Shown here piece by piece: positions 7,832 through 16,455 of a DNA stretch of 64,000 nucleotides. A program made the translations under genes and the position numbers. The notes beneath the pieces were generated by a model. The model saw only the letters and a list, made by a program, of their open reading frames with translations. It was not told the origin of the DNA and searched no databases. Where the stretch lies: contig JANMDQ010000019.1 of the NCBI GenBank assembly GCA_031376385.1, positions 18,341-82,340 on the forward strand, given 5' to 3'. The stretch is from Aquisediminimonas sp031376385 (lineage in GTDB: Bacteria; Pseudomonadota; Alphaproteobacteria; Sphingomonadales; Sphingomonadaceae). The first letter of the stretch is position 1. Every line of letters begins with the position of its first letter.

Positions 7832-9922
7832 ATGAACACTCAAAACGTCAAGCCTATTGCGGTACGATCACAGTCTGCCAGGATATTTCTGGCACGCCTA
7901 CGTTCTGACGTCGGGGGCAATATTATCGCACTGACGGCAGCTGCGGTTGTGCCGATGGTGGGCGTTGTTGGCGGGGCCGTTGATATGAGCCGCGCATACA
8001 TGACGAAGGCACGGCTTCAGTCGGCCTGCGATGCGGGTGTGCTCGCTGGCCGTCGTGCGATGACAGATTTGAACTACACGACCGCCGCCCGGGCGCGCGC
8101 TAACAAAATGTTCGCATTCAATTATCGCGACTCAACGTCGCAAGCCACTGGAACAAGCTTCAACACTTCGGGCACCAGCAATGGCCAAGTGAACGGGACG
8201 GCGACAACTGTCATACCGACTGTGCTGATGCGAGTTTTTGGCAAAATGACATTGGACTTCACGGTCACGTGCAGTGCGGATCTTCAGGTGCCAAATATCG
8301 ACACGATGCTGGTGCTGGACGTTACGGGTTCGATGCAGGAATGTCCCGACGGAAGCAGCGACTGCAACGCCGTTGGGTCGGGATCAAAGATCGAAGGTCT
8401 GCGGTCAGCGGTCCGCAGCTTTTACAACACATTGCAGACGGCTGCTGCCACCAGCCCGACGGCACAGATTAGGTACGGCTTCGTTCCATATAGCCAAGCG
8501 GTAAATGCAGGCGATATTTTCAAATCCAGCCCAGGCTCTGGCCAATTGCCTTTGACCCAGATGGTCAACGATTGGTCCGTGCAGTCACGTGTGGCCAATT
8601 TCAACACGCCGGAGGTGAAGAACGTCCAGTCAGGTACGCCTGTGGACAGCACGGAAACATATCAAAAGCCCCGCGCAGCACCAACAACGCCGACCAATAC
8701 GCCTATGTCTTACAATGACTGTTTTGATTACAGACAAAACAACGCATTTGTCATTGACCATGGGCCCGATGCAGGAACAAGTTGGAACGCGTCACCAAGC
8801 GGTCGCACGGTATACCGCGTTGTTGCAACTGGCGCCTTGCAGAGCAGCCAGCCTGCGGACTCGGTCGAGTATGACAAGCTCTATTATTCTGACGGTTACG
8901 CGGATATCTCAGCTTATCCCTTTGGAAATGAAAACCGCGACGATAACTTCAGAGTGTGCACGCGCGCCGTCACTACAACGCGCTATTCACCGACGACAAT
9001 CTACAAGTTTACCAGCTGGACTTACAAACCAGTGTCATTTGACGTCAGTCAGTTCAAGGCGGGCAACACTGTCAACTATGTGTCGGCTATAAACAGTTCG
9101 ACGGCATTTTCACCGGTTTCCGCAAGCTATGACCCCGTGCAAATGGCCCAATTCCCGAACAAATCCGGGCTGACCGTAGCCGGTTCCATGTGGCGTGGTT
9201 GTGTGGAGGAACGCAGCACTGTGGCTGTTTCCAACTTCAGCCCCATTCCTGCCGACGCTGAAGACCTCGACTATCTCAACCTTGGCACGAACGATGCGAC
9301 ATATTGGCGGCCGGTATTTTCGGACCTTGCCCACATGCGATCAAATGTGGCTGAGGAAACCGATACCGACGTCAATCGCAATTGGCGGCCAAGCGTGGTT
9401 TGCCCAGCAGCACCTATGCGCAACTTGAACACGATGACACTGGCGCAGATTGATGCCTATACGCCTCTACTGACGCCGGGCGGCAATACCTATCACGATA
9501 TTGGCATGATCTGGGGTCTGCGGATGCTAAATCCAAATGGGATATTCTCAAGCCGCAACCTGACAGGCACCAACGGTGGGCAAATCAGTCGCAATCTAAT
9601 TTTCATGACCGATGGCATTCTTGTACCCAATACCAATGCTTATTCGGCGTACGGGATTGAGCAAATGGACAAACGGATCACTGGCACTCTCAGCACGCCG
9701 AGCCTTACAACGCTCCACGCCCGCCGTTTCCAGGCTTTGTGCGATGCAGCGCGCGCGCAGGGCATCAGCGTCTGGGTGATTGCTTTTGGTCTTACTATCA
9801 CAAGCAATTTGAAGGCCTGCGCTGATCCCGGACGTGCCTATACCGCAAGTAATAGTGCCGATCTTGCAGAACGGTTCAAGCAGATTGCGCTTGATATCGC
9901 TGACTTAAGATTGACGCAGTGA
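7832..9922 (+). CDS. TadG-like protein with von Willebrand factor A domain
   Basis: The 696-residue protein starts with the Tad-type N-terminal region (GGNIIALTAAAVVPMVGVVGGAVDMSRAYMTKARLQSACDAG, one membrane segment), then a VWA domain. The MIDAS motif DVTGSM lies near residue 162, and NLIFMTDGIL with a C-terminal FQALCDAARAQGISVWVIAFG closes the fold about 430 residues later. The VWA domain is therefore split by a long insert of unknown function rich in Asn, Ser and Thr. TadG-type proteins are cell-envelope parts of Flp/Tad pilus systems. It is the first of three overlapping genes with two TadE-like proteins. Confidence 0.85.
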   Translation: MNTQNVKPIAVRSQSARIFLARLRSDVGGNIIALTAAAVVPMVGVVGGAVDMSRAYMTKARLQSACDAGVLAGRRAMTDLNYTTAARARANKMFAFNYRDSTSQATGTSFNTSGTSNGQVNGTATTVIPTVLMRVFGKMTLDFTVTCSADLQVPNIDTMLVLDVTGSMQECPDGSSDCNAVGSGSKIEGLRSAVRSFYNTLQTAAATSPTAQIRYGFVPYSQAVNAGDIFKSSPGSGQLPLTQMVNDWSVQSRVANFNTPEVKNVQSGTPVDSTETYQKPRAAPTTPTNTPMSYNDCFDYRQNNAFVIDHGPDAGTSWNASPSGRTVYRVVATGALQSSQPADSVEYDKLYYSDGYADISAYPFGNENRDDNFRVCTRAVTTTRYSPTTIYKFTSWTYKPVSFDVSQFKAGNTVNYVSAINSSTAFSPVSASYDPVQMAQFPNKSGLTVAGSMWRGCVEERSTVAVSNFSPIPADAEDLDYLNLGTNDATYWRPVFSDLAHMRSNVAEETDTDVNRNWRPSVVCPAAPMRNLNTMTLAQIDAYTPLLTPGGNTYHDIGMIWGLRMLNPNGIFSSRNLTGTNGGQISRNLIFMTDGILVPNTNAYSAYGIEQMDKRITGTLSTPSLTTLHARRFQALCDAARAQGISVWVIAFGLTITSNLKACADPGRAYTASNSADLAERFKQIALDIADLRLTQ

Positions 9923-10515
9923 TGAAGAGTCAACTCAAATCAGCACGGCTGTTAAAACAGGATGATCGCGGCGCGGCGTTGATGGAGTTCGCGCTTGTCT
10001 CTCCCCTGTTCTTCCTCATTCTGATGGGCGTCTTTGACATTGGCTACGGGCTTTATGCAAAGTCTGTTTTACAAGGATCTGTTGAAGGCGCAGGCCGATT
10101 GGCGTCCTTGGAAAGCACGACGACATCTGTGACCGATCAAAGGGTTAGGGATTCCGTTGGCGCACTGAACAAGCTTAGCCCCATAACGTTCAAGCGGACC
10201 TATTATCAAAATTATCAGGACGTGTCGGTACCGGAGGATTTTACTGATGGTAACGCCAACAGCGCTCGTGATGCAGGCGAGTGTTTCATTGACCGCAATG
10301 GTAACGGCGTGTGGGATCAGGATGTTGGAGTGTCTGGCCGCGGCGGCGCGCAAGATGTGGTCATTTACACCGCAACCATGACCTATGACCGGCTCTTTCC
10401 AGTGTGGGGCATGCTTAATCAGTCCCAGCAGCAAAAACTCACCGGAACGACCTACCTTAGAAACCAGCCCTTTTCCGCCCAAGCGGCCCGAGTGGGAGTA
10501 AAAATATGCACGTGA
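9922..10515 (+). CDS. TadE-like minor pseudopilin 1
   Basis: The 197-residue protein has the TadE N-terminal signature: a basic leader, then GAALMEFALVSPLFFLILMGVFDIGYGLY, a single hydrophobic segment with a Glu at the pseudopilin +5-type position. TadE proteins are processed by the Tad prepilin peptidase and initiate Flp pilus assembly. ATG at 9922 overlaps the TadG-like stop (TGATG); a GTG one codon earlier is possible. The middle holds DRNGNGVWDQD, a calcium-binding-like Asp/Asn loop, which is unusual for the family. Confidence 0.85.
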   Translation: MKSQLKSARLLKQDDRGAALMEFALVSPLFFLILMGVFDIGYGLYAKSVLQGSVEGAGRLASLESTTTSVTDQRVRDSVGALNKLSPITFKRTYYQNYQDVSVPEDFTDGNANSARDAGECFIDRNGNGVWDQDVGVSGRGGAQDVVIYTATMTYDRLFPVWGMLNQSQQQKLTGTTYLRNQPFSAQAARVGVKICT

Positions 10516-11213
10516 ACAAGGCCTTCTCCGGAGTGCGCGCTGTTTTGAACAAATTGCTGCGCGGCGAAAATAATCAGAGCGGCATAGCCCTGATCGAATT
10601 TGCATATTCACTGCCGATTTTCATGACGCTGGGGATCACTGGCACTGAACTGTCAAACATGGCCGTTACCAACATGCAGGTTAGCCAAGTTGCCATGTCA
10701 ATCACTGACAATTTGTCACGGGCCAAGCTAGCCGTGCCGTTGGGAAAGCCGCAATTTCGCGAACATGACATCAATGACGCTTTCCTCGGCGCAGGCTTAC
10801 AGGATGGACGCCTCGACATCTATAAGGCTGGGCGGGTTGTTGTATCCAGCCTGCAGCGCAACACAGATGGCGGCCAATGGATTGCTTGGCAAAGATGTCA
10901 GGGGCTTAAAAACTCTCCGTCGCTATTTGGCGTCGAAGGCACAGGTAAGACAGGAACCGCATTAACCGGTATAGGACTATCAACTGGTCGAGTAGCAGCC
11001 GAGCAAGATACGGCGATCATCGTCACGGAGATCACATACGAATATCAGCCGCTCATTTCCAACAACCTTTTAGGATCGATGACGATGAGGGCAGAATCGG
11101 CTTTTTATGTGCGCGATGATCGCGATCTGACGGGTGGAACCGATAAAAACGGGGTTTATAATCCAACGCCTGTGGTTGTTAAGCGCAGCTGCGGCACTTT
11201 TTCGGCCACTTAG
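10506..11213 (+). CDS. TadE-like minor pseudopilin 2
   Basis: The 235-residue protein shows a TadE-type N-terminus (GIALIEFAYSLPIFMTLGITGTELSNMAVTNMQ, Glu in the hydrophobic segment) followed by a soluble domain containing AEQDTAIIVTEITYEYQPL and ending in a Cys-containing tail. It overlaps the previous gene by 10 nt, so the three genes from 7832 form one operon. It probably contributes a second minor pilin to the Tad system whose main locus lies at 51.9-59.3 kb. Confidence 0.8.
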   Translation: MHVNKAFSGVRAVLNKLLRGENNQSGIALIEFAYSLPIFMTLGITGTELSNMAVTNMQVSQVAMSITDNLSRAKLAVPLGKPQFREHDINDAFLGAGLQDGRLDIYKAGRVVVSSLQRNTDGGQWIAWQRCQGLKNSPSLFGVEGTGKTGTALTGIGLSTGRVAAEQDTAIIVTEITYEYQPLISNNLLGSMTMRAESAFYVRDDRDLTGGTDKNGVYNPTPVVVKRSCGTFSAT

Positions 11214-11248
11214 GCACCTGAGACAAAAGGCCTAGCCCCAAAAAAATC

Positions 11249-11273
11249 GTTCGTGTCGAGCGAAGTCGACACA
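11249..11273. repeat. Single palindromic unit, GTGTCGAGCGAAGTCGAC type
   Basis: GTGTCGA-GCGAAG-TCGACAC forms a short hairpin preceded by CGTTC. It is the same unit that occurs as paired inverted copies at 24748-24830 (inside carA) and 41630-41702 (gcv operon). Confidence 0.75.
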
Positions 11274-11534
11274 CTTTGGGCGTGGCGCGATGTGTCCCGG
11301 GTTTCTGGAAACTTAAAAAACGGCGGATTCTTCAACAAGTGGAGAGTGAAAAGGCCTGTTGGCCTCCACCCGCCCGCCAGCCCAGATCGGTTGGCGCTCC
11401 TTATATTCAGGTCCTCTCGCGCGCAACGAGAGGGTTCAAAGAGGTGACATTTATATGGGGTTCGGAGCCGGTATTTCAACGACTGCGGCTGCGGTTTTGT
11501 TGCAAAGGCCTAAGCGCGTTGATTTATAGCGTGG

Positions 11535-11642
11535 CCGTTCGTCCTGAGGAGAGACAGAGCGTACGCGAAGGCTCGTCTCGAAGGACAGGGGGTGGTTCGA
11601 GACGAGCCTTCGCTTGCGCTCTGTCTCTCCTCACCATGAACG
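11535..11642. repeat. Long inverted repeat with ~47-nt arms
   Basis: The left arm (11535-11582: CGTTCGTCCTGAGGAGAGAC onward to TCTCGAA) and the right arm (11595-11642: TTCGAGACGAGCC onward to ATGAACG) are reverse complements over about 47 nt with few mismatches, separated by ~12 nt. The RNA would form a very long hairpin. It resembles sphingomonad elements of the TCCTGAGG...TCTCGAAGGA type and sits ~65 nt past the pdhB stop codon, where it may also act in termination. Confidence 0.85.
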
Positions 11643-11707
11643 GATTTAGGACGCCTAATCTCATCACGCGTTTCCAGTAGACCTGCATCCGTCGCACCTA
11701 AGCTCGC

Positions 11708-13051
11708 TTACCGACCGCAGGTTTTGCGGACAGCCGCCACCACACGGGCCGCATCAACCAGTGCCAGTTTTTCAAGATTGGCCGCATAGGGCAGCGGCAC
11801 ATCTTCGTTGCAGACGCGGATGACGGGCGCGTCGAGGTCATCAAAGCCGTCCTCCATGCACAGCGCCACGATTTCGCTGGCGATAGAACAGGTTGGCCAG
11901 CCTTCTTCCACAACCACCAGACGGTTTGTCTTGGCGAGGCTGGAGAGCACTGCGGGTTTGTCGAGCGGGCGAAGCGTGCGCAGGTCAATGACTTCCACGT
12001 CTATCCCCTCCCCCGCCAGTGTTTCGGCTGCATCAAGCGCCAATGCAACGCCAATCGAATAGCTGACGATGGTCACATCTTTGCCGCTCCGCATCGTCCG
12101 CGCTTTGCCAATCGGCACAATATGGTCGCCGTCGGGCACTTCAAACGTGCGACCGTAGATCAGCTCATTTTCAAGAAATACAACAGGGTCGTCGCAGCGG
12201 ATTGCTGATTTCAGCAGGCCCTTCGCGTCGGCGGCATCATAAGGCGCGATCACGATCAGGCCGGGAACGCTGGCATACCAAGCGGCAAAATTCTGGCTAT
12301 GCTGCGCGCCAACCCGGCTTGCCGCGCCATTGGGGCCACGAAAGACAACCGGGCAGCGCATCTGCCCGCCGGACATATAATTGGTTTTGGCCGCTGAATT
12401 GATGATGTGGTCAATCGCTTGCAACGCGAAGTTAAACGTCATGAACTCGATCACAGGTCGCAGACCCGCCATCGCGGCTCCGGTGCCGATGCCTGCAAAC
12501 CCATATTCGGTAATCGGCGTATCAATGACGCGTTTGGGGCCAAATTCCTCCAGCAAGCCCTGCGTCACCTTATACGCACCCTGATATTCGGCGACTTCCT
12601 CACCCATCACAAAGACACGAGGATCACTGCGCATTTCCTCTGCCATCGCATCGCGCAAAGCCTCTCGCAGTGTTACTTTCACAACTGAACTTTCAGTGGC
12701 AGGAGAAGCTGGAACCGCGACAGCCGGGGGAGCGGTGGGTGCAGCGACTGCTGGAGTCGCCACTTCAACCTGAGCTTTCATTGGAGCAGGCGCAGCAACG
12801 GCATCATCCTCCTCGCCCTGAATGAGCGCAATCACTGTCCCGACTTTAACACCTTCAGACCCTTCAGTAACGTTGATGGCGCTCACCACGCCCTCATCAA
12901 CGGCTTCGAATTCCATTGTAGCTTTGTCGGTCTCAATCTCTGCGAGGATATCACCAGCCTTGACAGTATCGCCCACTTTGACGAGCCATTTGGACAGCGT
13001 GCCTTCCTCCATTGTGGGGGAAAGAGCGGGCATCTTCAGTTCGGTTGCCAT
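11708..13051 (-). CDS. pdhB: Pyruvate dehydrogenase E1 beta subunit with N-terminal lipoyl domain
   Basis: The 447-residue protein has an N-terminal lipoyl domain (about residues 1-78; lipoyl lysine K42 in ETDKATMEFE), an Ala/Pro-rich linker to about residue 120, then the E1-beta fold (VTLREALRDAMAEEMRSDPRVFVMGEEV, then TPITEYGFAGIGTGAAM and PVVFRGPNG). With E1 alpha it decarboxylates pyruvate and transfers the acetyl group to lipoyl groups of the PDH complex. A lipoyl domain on E1 beta is typical of alphaproteobacteria. Its ATG overlaps the pdhA stop by one base. No E2 or E3 gene follows in this window. Confidence 0.96.
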   Translation of the reverse strand: MATELKMPALSPTMEEGTLSKWLVKVGDTVKAGDILAEIETDKATMEFEAVDEGVVSAINVTEGSEGVKVGTVIALIQGEEDDAVAAPAPMKAQVEVATPAVAAPTAPPAVAVPASPATESSVVKVTLREALRDAMAEEMRSDPRVFVMGEEVAEYQGAYKVTQGLLEEFGPKRVIDTPITEYGFAGIGTGAAMAGLRPVIEFMTFNFALQAIDHIINSAAKTNYMSGGQMRCPVVFRGPNGAASRVGAQHSQNFAAWYASVPGLIVIAPYDAADAKGLLKSAIRCDDPVVFLENELIYGRTFEVPDGDHIVPIGKARTMRSGKDVTIVSYSIGVALALDAAETLAGEGIDVEVIDLRTLRPLDKPAVLSSLAKTNRLVVVEEGWPTCSIASEIVALCMEDGFDDLDAPVIRVCNEDVPLPYAANLEKLALVDAARVVAAVRKTCGR

Positions 13052-14085
13052 CAGTATTGCCCCACAAGAATGTCGGTATAGAGTTCGGAGACGTCTGGCT
13101 CAGGCGAGCTTTCTGCAAAATCAGCGGCTTCGGTGACCATCCGGCGGATATCCTTGTCGATCACTTTCAACTCATCTTCGGTGATGCCCGCCTCCAGCAT
13201 GTCTTTGCGCAGGCCGTCGATAGGGTCAGACTTTTCCTTCACATCCTGAACCTCTTCGCGCGACCGGTATTTCGCGGGATCAGACATGGAGTGGCCCCGG
13301 TATCGGTATGTTTTCACTTCCATCAGGATAGGGCCATTGCCGCTGCGGACATAATCAATTGCGGCTTCTGCCGCAGCCCGCATTTCCAAAACATCCATCC
13401 CGTTCACTTGCATGCCCGGAATGCGAAACGCCTCTCCGCGCTTATGGAAATGGGTTTCCGAACTGCCCCGCGCCACAGCTGTACCCATCGCATAGCCATT
13501 ATTCTCGATCACGAAGATGATCGGCAATTTCCAAAGTGCGGCCATGTTAAAGCTTTCATAGACCTGCCCTTGATTAGAAGCGCCGTCCCCGAAATAGCTG
13601 ACGGCAATGCCGCCATCTTCACTATATTTATGAGCAAAGGCGAGGCCCGCGCCGAGCGAGACCTGTGCCCCCACAATGCCGTGGCCGCCGTAAAATTTCT
13701 TTTCGACGGAAAACATGTGCATGGATCCGCCCTTACCCCGCGATATGCCTGCGCCGCGTCCGGTGAGTTCGGCCATGATGACCTTGGGATCAATTCCGTA
13801 AGCGAGCATATGGCCGTGATCCCTGTATCCCGTAATCACGCTATCTTTGTCAGCATCCAGTGCTGATTGGATCCCAACGGCCACAGCCTCCTGACCGATA
13901 TAGAGATGGCAGAACCCGCCAATTAGCCCCAAGCCGTAGAGCTGCCCTGCCTTTTCCTCAAAGCGGCGGATCAGCATCATTTCCCGGTAAAATTGCAGCA
14001 TCTGTTCGTTACTGGCCGGGAATGGCGCAATGTTGGAAAGTGCAGATTCTGGTTCAACGGATGTGGACTTGGGGGCTTTGGCCAT
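13051..14085 (-). CDS. pdhA: Pyruvate dehydrogenase E1 alpha subunit
   Basis: The 344-residue protein is the thiamine-diphosphate-binding E1 alpha of PDH. It shows MMLIRRFEEKAGQLYG, GFCHLYIGQEA, the ThDP motif starting GDGASNQGQVYE and ending VIENN, and the phosphorylation-loop-like YRYRGHSMSDPAKYRSREE. I chose the ATG at 14085 (MAKAPKS) because AAGGGA lies at a good distance from it; an ATG two codons upstream (14091) directly abuts the RBS. The gene follows eno and ftsB on the same strand. Confidence 0.96.
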   Translation of the reverse strand: MAKAPKSTSVEPESALSNIAPFPASNEQMLQFYREMMLIRRFEEKAGQLYGLGLIGGFCHLYIGQEAVAVGIQSALDADKDSVITGYRDHGHMLAYGIDPKVIMAELTGRGAGISRGKGGSMHMFSVEKKFYGGHGIVGAQVSLGAGLAFAHKYSEDGGIAVSYFGDGASNQGQVYESFNMAALWKLPIIFVIENNGYAMGTAVARGSSETHFHKRGEAFRIPGMQVNGMDVLEMRAAAEAAIDYVRSGNGPILMEVKTYRYRGHSMSDPAKYRSREEVQDVKEKSDPIDGLRKDMLEAGITEDELKVIDKDIRRMVTEAADFAESSPEPDVSELYTDILVGQY

Positions 14086-14199
14086 TATCATTCCCTTGTT
14101 GGACAGTGCAGTGTGTCACAAACAGCTCAGCGACTAAACACCTCTAGGGGGCCGAAGGTCCGAAAATGACGTTGCGTTTCTGGTTTTTTTGGCGAACCG

Positions 14200-14511
14200 T
14201 CAATTCAGGGGAATAATGACCTCATCTGGCTGCGCAAGCCCCAAATCACGGCGGACCAGTTCATCGACCATATCCGGGTTAGCGCTTTTGGGATTCAGCA
14301 AGGCAACGCGGTTGGCCAGACGTGATTTTTCTTGATCAAGACGAACGAGTTCTGCCTGACGCACCTCAAGACGCTCAGAATAATCGCCCCAAGCAAGCAC
14401 ACCGTTCGCGCCGAACAAAGCATAGCCCGCAAGGACGCCAACAATCATGATGGCGAGCGCCCGCCAGGCAACCGTTTGCGCTAATTTCAAAAGGGGAGCT
14501 GCACCGCGCAT
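14200..14511 (-). CDS. ftsB: FtsB/DivIC-type septum formation initiator
   Basis: The 103-residue bitopic membrane protein has one N-terminal membrane segment (ALAIMIVGVLAGYALFGANGVLAW, about 18-41) followed by a periplasmic coiled coil (SERLEVRQAELVRLDQEKSRLANRVALL, about 45-73) and the typical PDMVDELVRRDLGLAQPDEVIIPL tail. FtsB works with FtsL and FtsQ in the divisome. Its place between eno and pdhA is the standard alphaproteobacterial arrangement. Confidence 0.9.
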   Translation of the reverse strand: MRGAAPLLKLAQTVAWRALAIMIVGVLAGYALFGANGVLAWGDYSERLEVRQAELVRLDQEKSRLANRVALLNPKSANPDMVDELVRRDLGLAQPDEVIIPLN

Positions 14512-14549
14512 TTTTGCCTTGAATCACAGCACGCTGCGCGGGTCAACCG

Positions 14550-15827
14550 TTAACGTGCGAAAATGGACCGCCCAGGATAATGAGCAACGCTGCCAAGTTC
14601 CTCCTCAATCCGGATCAATTGATTATATTTGGCCAACCGGTCGGACCGCGCAAGGCTTCCCGTCTTGATTTGCCCGCAATTTGTGGCGACCGCGAGGTCA
14701 GCAATTGTCGCATCCTCTGTTTCACCCGAACGATGCGACATGACCGACGTGTAGCCGGCCCGGTGCGCCATATTCACTGCCGCCAATGTTTCCGTCAGCG
14801 TGCCAATCTGATTGACCTTGATCAGGATGCTGTTGGCCAATCCTTCCTTGATGCCATCCGCCAATCGCACCGGATTGGTGACGAACAGATCATCGCCAAC
14901 CAGCTGACATTTATGGCCAATTTTTTCGGTGAGCATTTTCCAGCCTAACCGGTCATCCTCTCCCATGCCGTCCTCAATCGACGCGATGGGGTAGCGGGCG
15001 GCCAGTTCCGCGAGATAATCGACCTTTTCTGCCGAAGAGAGCACCCGGCCTTCCCCGTCCAGATGATAGGCGCCGGCGCGAAAATACTCGGTCGCGGCGC
15101 AATCCAGAGCAATCACCACATCATCTCCTGGCCGATAGCCTGCCGCTTCAATTGAAGTCATGATGAAATCCAGCGCGTCCGCAGGAGAAGCCAAATTCGG
15201 CGCAAAACCGCCTTCATCACCAACGGCAGTAGCCAACCCTTTATCGTGCAGCTTGCCTTTGAGGGTGTGGAATATTTCCGATCCCATCCGCACCGCGTCA
15301 AACAGGCTTTCGGCGCCAACCGGCACAATCATGAATTCCTGAAAATCAATCGGGTTATCGGCGTGCATCCCGCCATTGATGATGTTCATCATGGGAACAG
15401 GGAGCACATGCGCGGATACACCGCCGACGTAGCGGTAAAGCGGAAGTCCCCGCGAATCGGCTGCGGCCTTTGCGGCGGCCAGACTGACGCCCAGCATCGC
15501 GTTCGCACCGAGCCTTGCCTTATTCTCCGTGCCGTCGAGCGCGATGAGCATGGCATCCAATTCCGTCTGATCTTCTGCGTCAAAGCCAATCAGCAGGTCT
15601 GCAATCTCACCGTTGACGCCGGCCACAGCTTTCGAAACACCTTTGCCAAGAAATTTGCTCTTATCGCCGTCGCGCAGTTCCACAGCCTCATAAGCGCCGG
15701 TCGACGCGCCTGAAGGAACCGCAGCCCGGCCAAATGCGCCGTCTTCCAAACTGACATCCACTTCCACTGTGGGGTTGCCACGGCTGTCAATTATTTGTCG
15801 GGCATGGATATCGAGAATTGCCGTCAT
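14550..15827 (-). CDS. eno: Enolase
   Basis: The 425-residue protein interconverts 2-phosphoglycerate and phosphoenolpyruvate. The start at 15827 gives the canonical MTAILDIHARQIIDSRGNPTVEVDV-type N-terminus. Also visible are SGASTGAYEAVELRDGD, the Mg-binding and catalytic blocks (DEGGFAPN, IEDGMGEDD, LVGDDLFVTNP), LIKVNQIGTLTETL and VMSHRSGETED. The long in-frame extension upstream runs into the divergent gene and is not used. It is the first gene of the eno-ftsB-pdhA-pdhB run. Confidence 0.97.
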   Translation of the reverse strand: MTAILDIHARQIIDSRGNPTVEVDVSLEDGAFGRAAVPSGASTGAYEAVELRDGDKSKFLGKGVSKAVAGVNGEIADLLIGFDAEDQTELDAMLIALDGTENKARLGANAMLGVSLAAAKAAADSRGLPLYRYVGGVSAHVLPVPMMNIINGGMHADNPIDFQEFMIVPVGAESLFDAVRMGSEIFHTLKGKLHDKGLATAVGDEGGFAPNLASPADALDFIMTSIEAAGYRPGDDVVIALDCAATEYFRAGAYHLDGEGRVLSSAEKVDYLAELAARYPIASIEDGMGEDDRLGWKMLTEKIGHKCQLVGDDLFVTNPVRLADGIKEGLANSILIKVNQIGTLTETLAAVNMAHRAGYTSVMSHRSGETEDATIADLAVATNCGQIKTGSLARSDRLAKYNQLIRIEEELGSVAHYPGRSIFAR

Positions 15828-15939
15828 TATATGATGTGCTCCGGGATCATTTTCGTTGGTGATGCGTTCACTATCGGCGATAAGACGGGGATGCAATTGG
15901 CGGGACGACCGCACCTGTTCAAAAAGGATGATGAAGACC

Positions 15940-16455
15940 ATGGCCACTGCAAAAAATCCGGCGAACACTCCGGCAAAAACTCTCGCGGCTGCCAAGCCCA
16001 AGGCGGTCGATAAAGCGGTAGCTGCGTCGCCCCGGCCAAAGGCCCCAGCCAAGCGCGCAGCAGCGCCGAAGGCGCTGCCGTTGAAAGCAGAAACTGCTAC
16101 GTTCACTGATCAAGCGAAAGAAGCGTTGGGCAATGCAGGAGTCAAGGCGCGCAAAGCCGCCAACACCGGCAAAGACACAGCGACCGGCGCAATGAACACC
16201 GTAGCGTCGATGGTTGAGGATGTCGCCAAGACAATTGATGCGCAGGTCGGCCCGCAATACGGCGACTATGCCCGCAAGGCCGCCAGCGCCGTTTCGAGCG
16301 TTGCCACCAGCCTTGAATCCAAGGATGTCGATCAATTACTCGACGATGCCCGTGAATTTGTGAAGGCGCGGCCCGGCGTCGCCATTGGTGCCGCCGCTGC
16401 TTTTGGTTTCCTTCTCACCCGCTTGGTCAAAGCTGGCGATGACGACGACGCCTGA
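15940..16455 (+). CDS. YqjD/ElaB (DUF883)-like membrane-anchored protein
   Basis: The 171-residue protein has an Ala/Lys/Pro-rich N-terminus, a helical middle (QAKEALGNAGVKARKAANTGKDTATGAMNTVASMVED) and a C-terminal glycine-rich membrane anchor (VKARPGVAIGAAAAFGFLLTRLVKAG) of the DUF883 type. E. coli YqjD and ElaB are inner-membrane proteins that bind ribosomes in stationary phase. ATG at 15940 lies 11 nt after AAGGA; ATGs at 15928 and 15931 are less well spaced. It is divergent from eno and heads a four-gene overlapping operon. Confidence 0.75.
   Translation: MATAKNPANTPAKTLAAAKPKAVDKAVAASPRPKAPAKRAAAPKALPLKAETATFTDQAKEALGNAGVKARKAANTGKDTATGAMNTVASMVEDVAKTIDAQVGPQYGDYARKAASAVSSVATSLESKDVDQLLDDAREFVKARPGVAIGAAAAFGFLLTRLVKAGDDDDA

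Larger units (their letters stand above)
11214..11707. other. Gene-free, structured intergenic region
   Basis: Nearly 500 nt lie between the TadE-like gene and pdhB with no convincing gene. The stretch holds a single short palindrome (11249-11273), a long inverted repeat (11535-11642) and, between them, two clean hairpins: AGGCC-TGTT-GGCCT (11352-11365) and CCTCTCG-N7-CGAGAGG (11413-11433). The blocks GGCGCTCC and GGTCC precede the second hairpin. The middle part (about 11290-11520) could be a structured RNA. Open frames here run through the repeats and look spurious. Confidence 0.5.

Noticed and set aside
11276..11680. Frame of 134 codons in the gene-free region after the TadE-like genes
   Set aside because: It runs through the long inverted repeat and has no RBS, domain or coding-like composition.
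13012..13866. Plus-strand frame of 284 codons opposite pdhA/pdhB
   Set aside because: Antisense shadow of well-identified genes; His/Phe/Cys-rich composition is atypical and there are no motifs.
15828..16106. N-terminal extension of enolase by 93 codons
   Set aside because: The canonical start is at 15827; the extension overlaps the divergent YqjD-like gene antisense.
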